Assembly: GCF_017614955.1 (NCBI RefSeq)
Contig: NZ_WVUH01000006.1
Coordinates: 1-53,834, forward strand
Source: Micromonospora echinofusca
Lineage (GTDB): Bacteria; Actinomycetota; Actinomycetes; Mycobacteriales; Micromonosporaceae
DNA length: 53,834 nucleotides
Direction of reading: 5' to 3'
The position numbers and the translations under genes are program-made. The notes under the pieces were generated by a model. That model was not told where the DNA came from, made no database searches, and saw nothing but the letters and a program-made list of their open reading frames with translations. Within the stretch, counting starts at the first letter, position 1. The number at the start of each line of letters is the position of its first letter. Shown piece after piece: positions 33,122-41,431 of this stretch.

Positions 33122-33340
33122 CTTGGAAGCGCGCTCCTACGGCGAGTTGCATCCGCATATCAGCGAGCAGGTCCGGGACTCAGTCGTGCTGGCTGAGTAC
33201 GGGCTCATCGCATTCGCGGCTCTGCGCGAGGTCGAGACCAGGGTGCGGGAGCTGGCTAACCCAAGCGAATCCGACACAGGCGTGTGTAGCTCATGCGCCA
33301 GGTGTTCGGCGGCACGTCTCTCCTAGCCCGCCGTGAGTCG
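33120..33340 (+). pseudogene. Fragment of a Ymh/TIGR02391-like gene
   Basis: Starting at the end of the MBL gene, one frame reads YGELHPHISEQVRDSVV and FAALREVETRVRELANPSES up to DTGV. After a stop at 33287-33289 another frame continues LMRQVFGGTSLLARRES. Together they match the LHP..I...V / A...E.RVRE / GxxLMxxxF pattern of TIGR02391 proteins, which occur beside restriction and abortive systems. The N-terminal part is missing and the frame is broken, so this is a remnant. Confidence 0.6.
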
Positions 33341-33355
33341 TCATCTTCGAATTCT

Positions 33356-33480
33356 CACCGTGGCCGGCTTGCTTGAGCGCGACAAGCGCGGCGCCTGGGC
33401 GTACCACCGGCTAGTGGCCGTCGCCGCTCGCCGCGATCGCTGACCTGCTGACGCCGCCTCGGAACGGGCGACGAAGAGCG
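33356..33480 (+). pseudogene. Fragment of an ArsR-family regulator gene
   Basis: VAGLLERDKRGAWAYHRLV (from 33360) followed, in another frame from 33433, by AIADLLTPPRNGRRRA. This is the wing and C-terminal helix of a winged-helix ArsR repressor. The DNA-recognition part and the start are missing and a frameshift splits the rest. Confidence 0.55.
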
Positions 33481-33695
33481 ATCGCCGGCCGGCAGCGGCG
33501 CAGGCCGGCGCGAGTGGCGCCGTTAGTGAGACGCCCCTGCCAGAGGAGTAATCCCGAGCGCTCGGATTGACACGTCAGCATAGCCATGCGTCCAGGCTTG
33601 ATTCCGTGACGACGGGTGAAGCTGTCGGTAGTCACCTGACGGCCTACTTGGCCGCCACGGCGCGCGCCGTGGGCGCGACCGACGGCAATGTCCTG

Positions 33696-34712
33696 CTACT
33701 GCTGGAGTGCGTCATACGCCTCACCAGTCTGCTGGATGTGCTCAGCGATCTCAGTCCACGCCCGTTCTGCTGTGGCCTCGCCGAGCAGCCGCCGCGCCAG
33801 GTGCATCTCCGCCACGACCTGCCGCCATATCAGGCGGAACTCCTGGGACCAGGCCGACCGGTAGATGCGTTCAGCGAGTTCGATCAGAATCCTGGTCCGT
33901 TCGGGATGGGGGGCGAGGATCTCGGCCGCCAGGCGCGGCGCGCGAGCTTGTTCGTCGACGTGCACCTGCCCGAACTGGTCGAGGAACAGGCCCTCGACCA
34001 CTCCCTCGCGGTATCCCAGGGGCCAAGTGACTGCGTCCTGGCTCAGCGCGCATGCCTCGACGCCGTCGATGCGTACGGTGAAGGTGTTGCGCGACGCCCG
34101 CTGGCCCACGGCCACGCCCAGCTGGCGCTGGTCGGCAGGCTCCAGCTGCGGCAGGTCCGCCGCAGCGAGCCTCGTTGCGAGAGATCCCATGCTGAACGAT
34201 GCGGTGCCCAGGTCGGCGATCAGCGGCTGCAATGAGCCGAGGAGTACCAGTTGCAGGCGCCGCAATGCCCACCGCGTCCACAGCAGTGCGGCGTCGACGC
34301 AGGTCTCCAAAACCTCGTCTTCAAGAACCGGCAGGACGGATCGGCCGTGACCAGTACCGTAGGTATTGCGTAGCTCCCGCAACACCCCGGCAAGCTTGCG
34401 GGCTGAAGTGGCCGCCTGGCGGACCGCAGCATCGGCGGCGACTCCGGGCCCGACCTGGTGCTCAATTGCGCGATGGGCATCGCCCAGCACCTTGTCGTAC
34501 TCCTCGCCGCTTCCGGCGGGGCGCCCACGAGCATCGAGCACCACGCGCGCGGTTGCCTCGATGAGGTCCTTGGCCGAGCCGACTACCAGCGGACGGTCGT
34601 TCGCGGTTACTGCCGACCGAAGTCGTTGAAACGGATCTTGAATCGCTGCCCATGCAGCGTGGCCTAACGCCTCCGGTCGGGGAAGCTCTGCCGTCAGCAC
34701 GTGCGTGGTCAT
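33696..34712 (-). CDS. Abortive infection (AbiC/HEPN-like) protein
   Basis: A protein of 338 residues. The N-terminal ~150 residues carry the signature of the Abi C-terminal/HEPN domain: VGSAKDLIEATARVVLDARG, then KLAGVLRELRNTYGTGHGRS with the RNxxGxGHG motif and a last helix ALLWTRWALRR. In relatives this domain usually closes the protein; here another ~180 residues follow (YREGVVEGLFLDQFGQVHVD, RILIELAERIYRSAWSQEF), so the arrangement is unusual. The domain is helical and predicted to act on RNA in abortive infection. It stands alone and points towards the decayed genes. Confidence 0.75.
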   Translation of the reverse strand: MTTHVLTAELPRPEALGHAAWAAIQDPFQRLRSAVTANDRPLVVGSAKDLIEATARVVLDARGRPAGSGEEYDKVLGDAHRAIEHQVGPGVAADAAVRQAATSARKLAGVLRELRNTYGTGHGRSVLPVLEDEVLETCVDAALLWTRWALRRLQLVLLGSLQPLIADLGTASFSMGSLATRLAAADLPQLEPADQRQLGVAVGQRASRNTFTVRIDGVEACALSQDAVTWPLGYREGVVEGLFLDQFGQVHVDEQARAPRLAAEILAPHPERTRILIELAERIYRSAWSQEFRLIWRQVVAEMHLARRLLGEATAERAWTEIAEHIQQTGEAYDALQQ

Positions 34713-34970
34713 TCAACGATAGTGCCAGCGTGACCAGGCACTCCGGAGATCGCCTCCCGAGTGCTTGCGGCCGCCCAAGGCTTCGATGGCGCGTTGCGAA
34801 CGACCGGCTTGGAGCGGTCGCTCCGCGAGGCACGGCCATCTCCCGCTGGACTGCCACTGGTTCACCACCACTTCTCGTCATCGCCAGCCGTCGTCGCGAC
34901 GGGCCGCCGGCACCCGGCAACGGCTGGACGCGGGCTGCTGAGTCGGAGCGAGCGTCTGCCGAGCCGGGGA

Positions 34971-35312
34971 TCAGCGTCGTCGAAGACGCCTCGAGCGTCG
35001 CTGCGCCGATGACGTGACGCGGGTGCGACGGCGCTCGCCATACAGCTCGGTCTGGGCTGAAGCGATCTGTTCGGCCTTCTGCACCGGCTCGGTCAGCAGG
35101 TCCGCCTCAACGCTGACCGGCCCGCGAGCTTGGCCGTCGCGGTCGGCGAGGTGGTGATCGCGCCAGACTCGGCCTACCGCAGCGCGCACGCCGGCCATGG
35201 GCACTCCGCGAAACGTCGCGGCACCTTTGAGGTAGGCGGTCCAGTGTTTCTGGGTGGCGGTGGTCGCGGCGGTGTCGTGGGCGGTGATCAGGTCGGCGGT
35301 CGCCGCGGTCAT
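34971..35312 (-). pseudogene. Truncated AlkD-like DNA alkylation repair gene
   Basis: 113 codons. The front matches AlkD-type glycosylases with HEAT-like repeats (HWTAYLKGAATFRGVPMAGV, RAAVGRVWRDHHLA). After about 70 residues the likeness ends and the frame closes in an Arg-rich tail. Complete relatives are over 200 residues, so the catalytic part is gone. I infer a deletion close to the island end. Confidence 0.6.
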
Positions 35313-35661
35313 TTACGCCTCGGTCATGGCTATGAGAGTAGTGCGGGCATGGCCCGGGCCAGGTTGTCCCATACGGCGACGGGTGCGGCGAAGCCGGGGT
35401 CGGTGCGGTAGACCTCGGCGGTCCGCGGCGATCGTGGCTGCTCGGTGGCTGCTCGGACGTCGGGGAACTGACGCGGACGTACCGCTACGCACGCGGATTC
35501 GACGGGAAGCGCGATGCCCGCCGGTCCATCGACGGTCGAGAATGACATGCCCCTGCAGGGCTTGGACCGGCGGGGACGCACCCGAGCTCGGGCGGACTGG
35601 GAGGGTTGCGGTCGGACCAGTTTCGTGTAGAGTGCTATTTGTGGGAGTGTGCGATTCGAGC
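35313..35661. other. Gene-free stretch before the tRNA fragment
   Basis: No coding frame with recognisable protein. The bases directly before the tRNA fragment (35620-35660) do not form the 5' half of a tRNA, which would need a strand complementary to CGGGCGC. Confidence 0.5.
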
Positions 35662-35709
35662 CCCTGACTACGGATCAGAAGGTTAGGGGTTCGAGTCCCT
35701 TCGGGCGCG
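35662..35709 (+). tRNA. 3' fragment of tRNA-Arg(ACG), probable attachment site
   Basis: CCTGA-CTACGGA-TCAGA gives the anticodon arm with ACG at the loop centre. AGGGG-TTCGAGT-CCCTT is the T arm and CGGGCGC the 3' acceptor strand with discriminator G. D arm and 5' acceptor strand are absent, so this is not a working tRNA gene. Integrases commonly recombine within the 3' half of tRNA genes and leave exactly such a copy at one end of an island. Confidence 0.75.
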
Positions 35710-35716
35710 CAAGATC

Positions 35717-35758
35717 AAGAGGGCCGTGAACTGCGGAAACGCAGTTCACGGCCCTCTT
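35717..35758. terminator. Strong bidirectional terminator after the tRNA fragment
   Basis: AAGAGGGCCGTGAACTGC pairs perfectly (18 bp) with the sequence at 35741-35758 around the loop GGAAAC. GCTTTT follows on the plus strand. It is most likely the natural terminator of the tRNA-Arg gene, kept with its 3' end. Confidence 0.9.
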
Positions 35759-35958
35759 GCTTTTCGTCCCCTGTGGACGGTTGGGTGCTCGGTGGGTGCT
35801 CGTGCGACGAGCATCCCTCACGTCCGGGTCTGTCCCGCAGGCGTGTGTCCTGGTCCGGGTGGGTCTTGATCATGGTTCGGCCGGTCGGGCCCAGCGGTTG
35901 ACCCTTGTGCGTCGCGGGGTGGTGCGAGGGTGCGTTGGACCTTGCGGGGTAGGGGCGG

Positions 35959-37053
35959 TTAGCGGGTCTGGCTGGCCTGTCCTGCGGCGATGTGTCGTCG
36001 TTGGTGGGACAGGTTGGTGTGGTGGTGTCCGCCGGGGTGGCTGTCGGGGTCGGTGTGGACGGTGGCGCTGGTCAGTCTGGGTACGGTGTGGGTGAGTTGG
36101 TGTTCGGCGTCAGCGGCGATCTCGTGTGCGGAGATGAGGCTGAGGTTGGCGTCGACGACGAGGTCGGCTTCGGCGTGGAGGCGGTGGCCGATCCAGCGCA
36201 GTCGTATCGCGGTGACGTCTTGGACGCCGTTGACGGCGCGGAGGGTGGTTTCGGCCTGGTCGACGAGGTCAGGGTCGATGGCGTCCATGAGTCGGCGGTA
36301 GACCTCGCGGGCGGCGTCTTTGAGGACGAAGGTGATGGCCACGGCGATGGCCAGGCCGACGACGGGGTCGGCCCAGCGCCAGCCGAGGGCGGCGCCACCG
36401 GCGGCGGCGAGGACGGCGAGGGAGGTGTAGCCGTCGGTGCGGGCGTGCAGGCCGTCGGCGACGAGGGCTGCGGAGCCGATCCGGCGCCCGACGCGGATGC
36501 GGTATCGGGCGACCATCTCGTTGCCGGCGAACCCGACGAGGCCGGCAGCGGCGACCCAGGGGAGGTGGGTCACCTCGGTGGGCCGTAGGAGCCGGTCGAG
36601 GGCGGTCCAGCCGGCGGCGACGGCGGAGCCGGCGATGACGACCACGATGACGATGCCGGCGAGGTCTTCGGCGCGGCCGTAGCCGTAGGTGTAGGCGCGG
36701 GTGGCGGCGCGGCGGCCGAGCAGGAACGCGATGCCCAGCGGGACGGCGGTGAGGGCGTCGGCGACATTGTGCAGGGTGTCGCCGAGTAGTGCGACGGAGC
36801 CGGACATCACGACGATGACCGCTTGGGCCAGGGCGGTGATGCCGAGGCCGACCAGCGAGATCCACAGGGCGCGCAGGCCGTCACGGGAGGATTCCAGCGC
36901 AGGGTCGATCTTGGCCCGGGAGTCGTGGGAGTGCGGGACGACGGCGTGGGTCAGCCGGTGCCACCAGCCGGGCAGCCGCCCATCGTGGTCGTGGTGATCG
37001 TCCGGGTGGCCGTGGTCGTCTTCGTGCCCGTGGTGGTGTGTGTGGTTGTTCAC
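35959..37053 (-). CDS. Cation diffusion facilitator (Zn/Cd/Co exporter)
   Basis: A protein of about 364 residues. It has a His/Asp-rich cytoplasmic start (HTHHHGHEDDHGHPDDHHDH), six membrane helices with the metal-site pattern in LLGDTLHNVADAL and LVADGLHARTDGY, and a C-terminal ferredoxin-like domain (GHRLHAEADLVVDANLSL) ending in a His-rich tail. It exports divalent metal ions in exchange for protons. GTG 37053, with GGGGGA four bases before it, was chosen over ATG 37080; both keep the His stretch. An ArsR-type repressor gene is divergent from it, which fits metal-induced expression. Confidence 0.92.
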   Translation of the reverse strand: MNNHTHHHGHEDDHGHPDDHHDHDGRLPGWWHRLTHAVVPHSHDSRAKIDPALESSRDGLRALWISLVGLGITALAQAVIVVMSGSVALLGDTLHNVADALTAVPLGIAFLLGRRAATRAYTYGYGRAEDLAGIVIVVVIAGSAVAAGWTALDRLLRPTEVTHLPWVAAAGLVGFAGNEMVARYRIRVGRRIGSAALVADGLHARTDGYTSLAVLAAAGGAALGWRWADPVVGLAIAVAITFVLKDAAREVYRRLMDAIDPDLVDQAETTLRAVNGVQDVTAIRLRWIGHRLHAEADLVVDANLSLISAHEIAADAEHQLTHTVPRLTSATVHTDPDSHPGGHHHTNLSHQRRHIAAGQASQTR

Positions 37054-37118
37054 CCGTTCCCCCAGGTCTGGCGGTCGCATCGACGCTGTTCCGGTGACGG
37101 CGGCGATAATATGTGCTC

Positions 37119-37478
37119 ATGTACGCACGCGACAATGTTGCAGGTGCCAGTGACCTGCAACAACGACTCCCTGGCGGTCCGGAGGTCGCGGCGGCCACGG
37201 ACATGCTGCGGATGCTGGCCGACCCCACCCGGCTGCGGCTGATGTGGCTGCTCAGCGAGGGCGAGTACGACGTGACCGCCCTGGTGACGGCGCTGGGAAC
37301 GGCCCGGCCGGCGGTGTCACAGCACCTGGGCAAGCTGCGGCTGGCCGGGCTGGTCAGCGTCCGGCGCGACGGCCGGCGGGCGGTGTATCAGGCCCGGGGC
37401 GGGCACGTACGCCGACTGGTAACCGAGGTGCTGCACGCGGCGTCGCACCGGGTCACCGGCACGCCCGTGCACGACTGA
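37119..37478 (+). CDS. ArsR/SmtB-family metal-sensing repressor
   Basis: A protein of about 119 residues with a winged-helix: DMLRMLADPTRLRLMWLLSE, DVTALVTALGTARPAVSQHL as recognition helix, GKLRLAGLVSVRRDGRRAVY as wing, and a His-containing C-terminal helix (GGHVRRLVTEVLHAASHRV). The late His pairs resemble the alpha-5 zinc site of SmtB-like sensors. The start codon ATG 37119 lies six bases after an in-frame GTG. Divergent from the metal exporter and close to it (65 bases), it most likely represses both until metal binds. A long palindrome lies inside its first codons. Confidence 0.9.
   Translation: MYARDNVAGASDLQQRLPGGPEVAAATDMLRMLADPTRLRLMWLLSEGEYDVTALVTALGTARPAVSQHLGKLRLAGLVSVRRDGRRAVYQARGGHVRRLVTEVLHAASHRVTGTPVHD
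37136..37162. promoter_or_regulatory. Palindrome inside the start of the arsR-type gene
   Basis: TGTTGCAGGT, seven bases, ACCTGCAACA: perfect 10-bp arms covering codons 6-15 of the repressor gene. Size and symmetry suit an ArsR-dimer operator. Its position downstream of the start suggests a roadblock or a transcript that starts within it. Confidence 0.5.
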
Positions 37479-37487
37479 TCGGGGCGG

Positions 37488-38546
37488 CTATTCGATGTGC
37501 TGGGAGTGGGGGTCGGCGAACCAGCCACGGGTGAACCGGCCGACCGCGTCGATGTCGACGGCACCGCACCCGGCGGTCTGGTAGGCGTGCACAGCCTTGA
37601 GCGCCTTCGTCTGCCCGGGGACGGGGCCACCGACGACCCGACCGACGGCGGGGTCGGTGACGAACGTACGCACCTGGGCGAGCTGGTCGGCGGCGAGATC
37701 GGGCCGGTAGGTGACGATGCCGAAACCGGCGCCGATGACATGCCCGGACGAGGTGGCCGGCACGGTCTCTCCGGGTTCGATGAACCGCTCCATCGGCTGC
37801 CCGCCCCCGAACGGGAAGCTCTCCGTGCGGTCCCGGACCGTGCAGGCGCCCACCGCAGGATCGGCCCGTACCGGCCGTAGCACCTCACCCGGGGAGGTGA
37901 GAGCCAGGACCGACGCGGCCACGACACCGGCGGCCACGAGGACCCCGTGGGACAGGCGTGGGTCACGCAGCTTCGGCAGGTAGTGGCTGAGTACGTCACC
38001 GAGCATGAACATGCCGACCACGGCGATGAGCTGCCCGATCTCCACTCCGACGTTGAAGGCCAGCACCCGGGGGATCACGCCGTCCGAGGGCAGGCCCAGA
38101 TCCTGAAGCCGGGTCGACAGGCCCAGGCCGTGGACCAGGCCGAAGCCGAGCACTACGGCGGCGAACCACGTCCAGTCCTTCGGCCGGCCCCGCAGTCCGA
38201 CCACGCCGACGAAGACCAGGCTCAACGCCACCACCACGTCGACCAGCACCGGGTTGATGTGCCAGTCCGCGACGGTCGCGGTGAACAAAGTGACACTGTG
38301 CCCGAGCGCGAACAGCGAGATCAGCTTCGCCGCCCGCCGCACCTGCCCGGCCAACAGCAGGACCCCGCCGACGAACGCCAGATGATCCCAACCGGCCAGC
38401 ATGTGCTTGGTACCCAGCCACACGAACCCGCCGACCGTGTCGCTGGACCCACCGACCCCGTGCGCGAAGACCGCCTGCGCTGATCCGAACAGCGTGATCA
38501 CCAGCGCGGCGCCGACGACCGCACCCCGTCGCACCGTAGCCGGCAT
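37488..38546 (-). CDS. HupE/UreJ-like membrane protein with C-terminal DUF3105-like domain
   Basis: A protein of 352 residues. It has a signal-like first helix (VVGAALVITLFGSAQAVFAH), then a HupE/UreJ core of about six helices with the conserved GTKHMLAGWDHLAFVGGVLL, ALGHSVTLFTA, GLVHGLGLSTRL and FNVGVEIGQL. This part resembles metal (Ni/Co) permeases. The last ~120 residues are a soluble domain (SGHVIGAGFGIVTYRPDLAA, GPVPGQTKALKAVHAYQTAG) reminiscent of DUF3105 proteins; the fusion is uncommon as far as I know. It converges on the ArsR gene with 9 bases between the stops. Confidence 0.82.
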   Translation of the reverse strand: MPATVRRGAVVGAALVITLFGSAQAVFAHGVGGSSDTVGGFVWLGTKHMLAGWDHLAFVGGVLLLAGQVRRAAKLISLFALGHSVTLFTATVADWHINPVLVDVVVALSLVFVGVVGLRGRPKDWTWFAAVVLGFGLVHGLGLSTRLQDLGLPSDGVIPRVLAFNVGVEIGQLIAVVGMFMLGDVLSHYLPKLRDPRLSHGVLVAAGVVAASVLALTSPGEVLRPVRADPAVGACTVRDRTESFPFGGGQPMERFIEPGETVPATSSGHVIGAGFGIVTYRPDLAADQLAQVRTFVTDPAVGRVVGGPVPGQTKALKAVHAYQTAGCGAVDIDAVGRFTRGWFADPHSQHIE

Positions 38547-38795
38547 CCGCGCCGCCCTCCCTGTGACCTGTGGTGAAACAAGCGCGAAAGCCTGCCCCGT
38601 CCCCTGATAGTCGCTTCCGACGCCCCTTCAGTTCCCAACCCGGCGGCCTCTGTCCCAACCTCGTGCAGAGACGCCGATTTACTGGCGATGTGGCTTGGCC
38701 CCGGTGTGGCATGCACGCCGACCCGCCTGTCGGGAGAGATCATTTGAGGCAGATGTCGCCGCCGACGTGCACCACCGTGACTCGTGCCAGGAACT

Positions 38796-39125
38796 TCACG
38801 TCAGATGCTCGGTGAGGCGTTGGGCGAGTTCCTCGGGTGTGATGGTTTCGATGCCCAGGGCCTGGGCCCTGGTGGGTTTGCTGCCGGCGTTCTCTCCGGC
38901 GACGACGAGGTGGGTGCTGGTGGAGACGCTGAAGGATGCGCGTCCTCCCGTTTTGGTGATCAGCTCGGTCATCTCGGTTCGGGACAGGTGTGAGAGGGGG
39001 CCGGTCTGGTTGGCGTTGCGGTCGTTGCCGGACTGAGTCCGCCGGTCGAAGCCCTTGAGGGCGGTCGGGCTGGTCGGGTTCGTCGGGACGGCCGAGTGGA
39101 TCCGGGCCTTCGCGTCCTGGGTCAT
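38796..39125 (-). CDS. Short BRCT-domain protein
   Basis: A protein of 109 residues. The C-terminal ~70 form a BRCT domain like the one closing NAD-dependent DNA ligase: MTELITKTGGRASFSVSTST, HLVVAGENAGSKPTRAQALG, IETITPEELAQRL. BRCT domains bind phosphopeptides or DNA ends. The front ~40 residues are low in complexity (HSAVPTNPTSPTALKG) and unlike the family, where a strand such as VxTG should open the domain, so the gene may be the trimmed end of a longer ancestor. Confidence 0.65.
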   Translation of the reverse strand: MTQDAKARIHSAVPTNPTSPTALKGFDRRTQSGNDRNANQTGPLSHLSRTEMTELITKTGGRASFSVSTSTHLVVAGENAGSKPTRAQALGIETITPEELAQRLTEHLT

Positions 39126-39381
39126 CGGGGGAACGGTCCCGGGGCGGGTGCGCCGGGTGCGGGGCTACGAGACCCTGAGCCGGGGACGAGTTCCTACCAC
39201 TTCCTGATGTTCGCGTTCCGCGTGCGGAGGCTGGCGCTTGCGGCTCGGTCGGGTGCGCGCCCGGGCGACCGTGGCCGCCATGTTCGGTACCCTTCCGCAG
39301 CCCACGACGCAGCCCTTGAGCCAGGGCCCCGCTACGGAGCAGGCACTGCTGCAACCTGGTGACCCGGCGGCGACAGGGTGG

Positions 39382-40602
39382 TCAGTGCGCCGGGCTGGGC
39401 TCCTCAGGCGGGCGTCGGGCGGCGTGACGGGCGTCGGCCAGAGCGACACCGAGCAGCGTGAGCGTGGCCACGACGGCAGCGGCCAACGGCGGGGCACGAT
39501 GCAGGGGTACGGCCGCTGCCGTCAGGACGGCGATGGCGACGACCCGGCGGATCGACAGCCGGTTGAACACGATCCGCTCCAGGCGGATGCGGCCGTAGAG
39601 GAACAGGGCCGGACCGCCGAGGATCACCACTAGCCACACCGGTGCCGGCCGGCCACCGGCGTGTTCGATGACGATCTCGTAGCCGACGGCGGTGGCGACG
39701 ATGCCGATGACCATGACGACGTGGGAGATGCCGGTGGCGCGGCCGGCGGCCAGGCGGTTCCCGGCGGCGGCGACCGCGTCGGCGAGGACCTGGCCGGAGC
39801 GGTAGAAGTAGATCCGCCACAGCAGCACCGTCGACAGGTACGCCACCACCAGTGCCGCCCACGTACCGGCGGTGGCCGGCAGGTCGGTGAAGCTGATGCC
39901 CACCGCCAGGACGGTTTCCCCGAGGGCGATCAGCAGGAGTTGCTGGTAGCGCTCGGGGAGGTGGTGGCCGCTGTCCATCGCCCATGGGCTGATGACCGGC
40001 CGGGCCCGGCCGGGTACCGGCCAGCGCAGTTGCGCGGCGACGATGTCCACCGTCACGGCGATTCCCCACAGGGCGGCCCGGGTGCCGCCGTTGACCAGTG
40101 CACCGGTGATCCAGATGACCGCCCCGATCGCGCTCCACAGTGCCGACCGGGCGTAGAGGCCCCGCAGGGCGTGCCCGTGCAGGCTGGGTAGCAGGACCAG
40201 CGGCCGGGTGCAGTGCAGGATCACGTACGGCAGTACGAACGCCCAGCCCCGGCCGGTGAACGCGTACGGCAGGGACGATGCCATGACCAGCAGACCGAAC
40301 GCGCTGGCCAGGACGATCCATTGGATCTTGTGGCGACGGGGATCGAACCAGCTGGTGATGTGCGCGGTGGTGATCCACAACCAGAGCAGTGGCATGGCCA
40401 GCACCAGCAGGTACGCCAGTGACCGCCACTGGGTCACCGGGTCGCCGGCGGTGGCGTCCTGCACTACTCGACGGACCACCCCGGACAGGGCGAACACCAG
40501 CACGAGATCGACGAAGAGTTCGAGGAAGTTCGCCTGCCGCACGTCCTCGCGACGTTCCAGCAGGTCCCGGCCGCCGTCTCTTCGAAGCCCCATGCCACCC
40601 AT
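39382..40602 (-). CDS. Low temperature requirement A (LtrA) family membrane protein
   Basis: A protein of about 406 residues with some ten membrane helices. The LtrA signature is clear at the N-terminus (NFLELFVDLVLVFALSGVVR) and in the middle (HLPERYQQLLLIALGETVLA). The family is named after a Listeria mutant that could not grow in the cold; its molecular role remains open. ATG 40602 was chosen because AGGA stands five bases before it, whereas the longer frame has none. It is divergent from the HicB-like gene, separated by ~210 bases that contain operator-like repeats. Confidence 0.88.
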   Translation of the reverse strand: MGGMGLRRDGGRDLLERREDVRQANFLELFVDLVLVFALSGVVRRVVQDATAGDPVTQWRSLAYLLVLAMPLLWLWITTAHITSWFDPRRHKIQWIVLASAFGLLVMASSLPYAFTGRGWAFVLPYVILHCTRPLVLLPSLHGHALRGLYARSALWSAIGAVIWITGALVNGGTRAALWGIAVTVDIVAAQLRWPVPGRARPVISPWAMDSGHHLPERYQQLLLIALGETVLAVGISFTDLPATAGTWAALVVAYLSTVLLWRIYFYRSGQVLADAVAAAGNRLAAGRATGISHVVMVIGIVATAVGYEIVIEHAGGRPAPVWLVVILGGPALFLYGRIRLERIVFNRLSIRRVVAIAVLTAAAVPLHRAPPLAAAVVATLTLLGVALADARHAARRPPEEPSPAH

Positions 40603-40735
40603 GCTCGTCCTGCGACACCGTTTCGATGCCGGGTTGGACGCGGTCCATCCGGAGGAAGCCATCCGGCGCCCCGCCCGGGTCCGTTGTCGGGGGTCGGCTG
40701 TGGGAAGGCACGCTTCTCCGGACCTGCTGTGGCAG

Positions 40736-40809
40736 ATGGCGCCATGGCGGCATCATCTCTGCGCCAATATGGCTTCCCTGTGGTGCCATCAGTGTGCCAG
40801 AATGATGCC
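40736..40809. promoter_or_regulatory. Operator-like inverted repeats before the HicB-like gene
   Basis: ATGGCGCCAT (40736-40745) is a perfect palindrome; GGCATCAT (40749-40756) and ATGATGCC (40802-40809) are an inverted pair, the second ending at the start codon. Repeated ATGGC/GCCAT units are what a ribbon-helix-helix repressor binds, so autoregulation by the following gene product is likely. Confidence 0.45.
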
Positions 40810-41340
40810 ATGGACTTGACCTCGTATGTGAGCAACCTCGGGCGTGAGTTCGCCACGCTTGCAGAAGTCGGCGGGGAGGAGGCGCGTGCGCTGGTCGAGC
40901 GTCTGACCGGGTCGCTCGAATCGGCGATCCGGATGGCGATGCTGGATGCGCTGTCGGCCGCTGCCGACGAGATCACCCGGGACCTGGCTCCGGGCTCCGT
41001 GGAACTGCGCCTCCGCGGACGCGATCCGGACTTCGTCGTCAACCTGCCGCCCGCCGAGCCGCCCCGCGCGGCCGAGGGTGCTGCCCTGATGGTCGACGGT
41101 ACGCCGGAGACGGACCTGTCGTTCGCCGAGGACGGCCCGGTCGCCCGGATCAACGTACGCCTACCCGAGCAGCTCAAGGCTGCGATCGAGGAAGCTGCGG
41201 GCAAGGAGGGGCGCTCGGTCAACGCCTGGCTGGTCCGGGCGGCGGCTGCCGCCGTGCAGCGCTCCGATCGCGATCAGCGCCCCGAGCCGCGCGGCAGCGG
41301 GAAACGCAGCCAGCAGAGCTTCACCGGCTGGGTGCGTTAA
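40810..41340 (+). CDS. HicB-like ribbon-helix-helix regulator
   Basis: A protein of 176 residues. A helical front (MDLTSYVSNLGREFATLAEV, SAIRMAMLDALSAAADEITR) leads to a ribbon-helix-helix domain near the C-terminus (VARINVRLPEQLKAAIEEAA, GRSVNAWLVRAAAAAV) and a basic tail ending FTGWVR. Actinomycete databases name such proteins HicB antitoxins, but no HicA-sized toxin gene is next to it. Instead it heads a row with a DUF4097 protein and an ABC exporter, so it probably acts as their repressor. Confidence 0.82.
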   Translation: MDLTSYVSNLGREFATLAEVGGEEARALVERLTGSLESAIRMAMLDALSAAADEITRDLAPGSVELRLRGRDPDFVVNLPPAEPPRAAEGAALMVDGTPETDLSFAEDGPVARINVRLPEQLKAAIEEAAGKEGRSVNAWLVRAAAAAVQRSDRDQRPEPRGSGKRSQQSFTGWVR

Positions 41341-41431
41341 GCCGCACCGCACCTTTCGTCCACCGCACCTTCCGCCCACCGCGTCCCCGACCTGCGGGGA
41401 CGGCTCACCTACCCATGATGTGGGGACAACC

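Noticed and set aside
35620..35709. Complete tRNA-Arg gene
   Set aside because: Only the anticodon arm, T arm and 3' acceptor strand are present; no D arm or complementary 5' acceptor strand precedes them.
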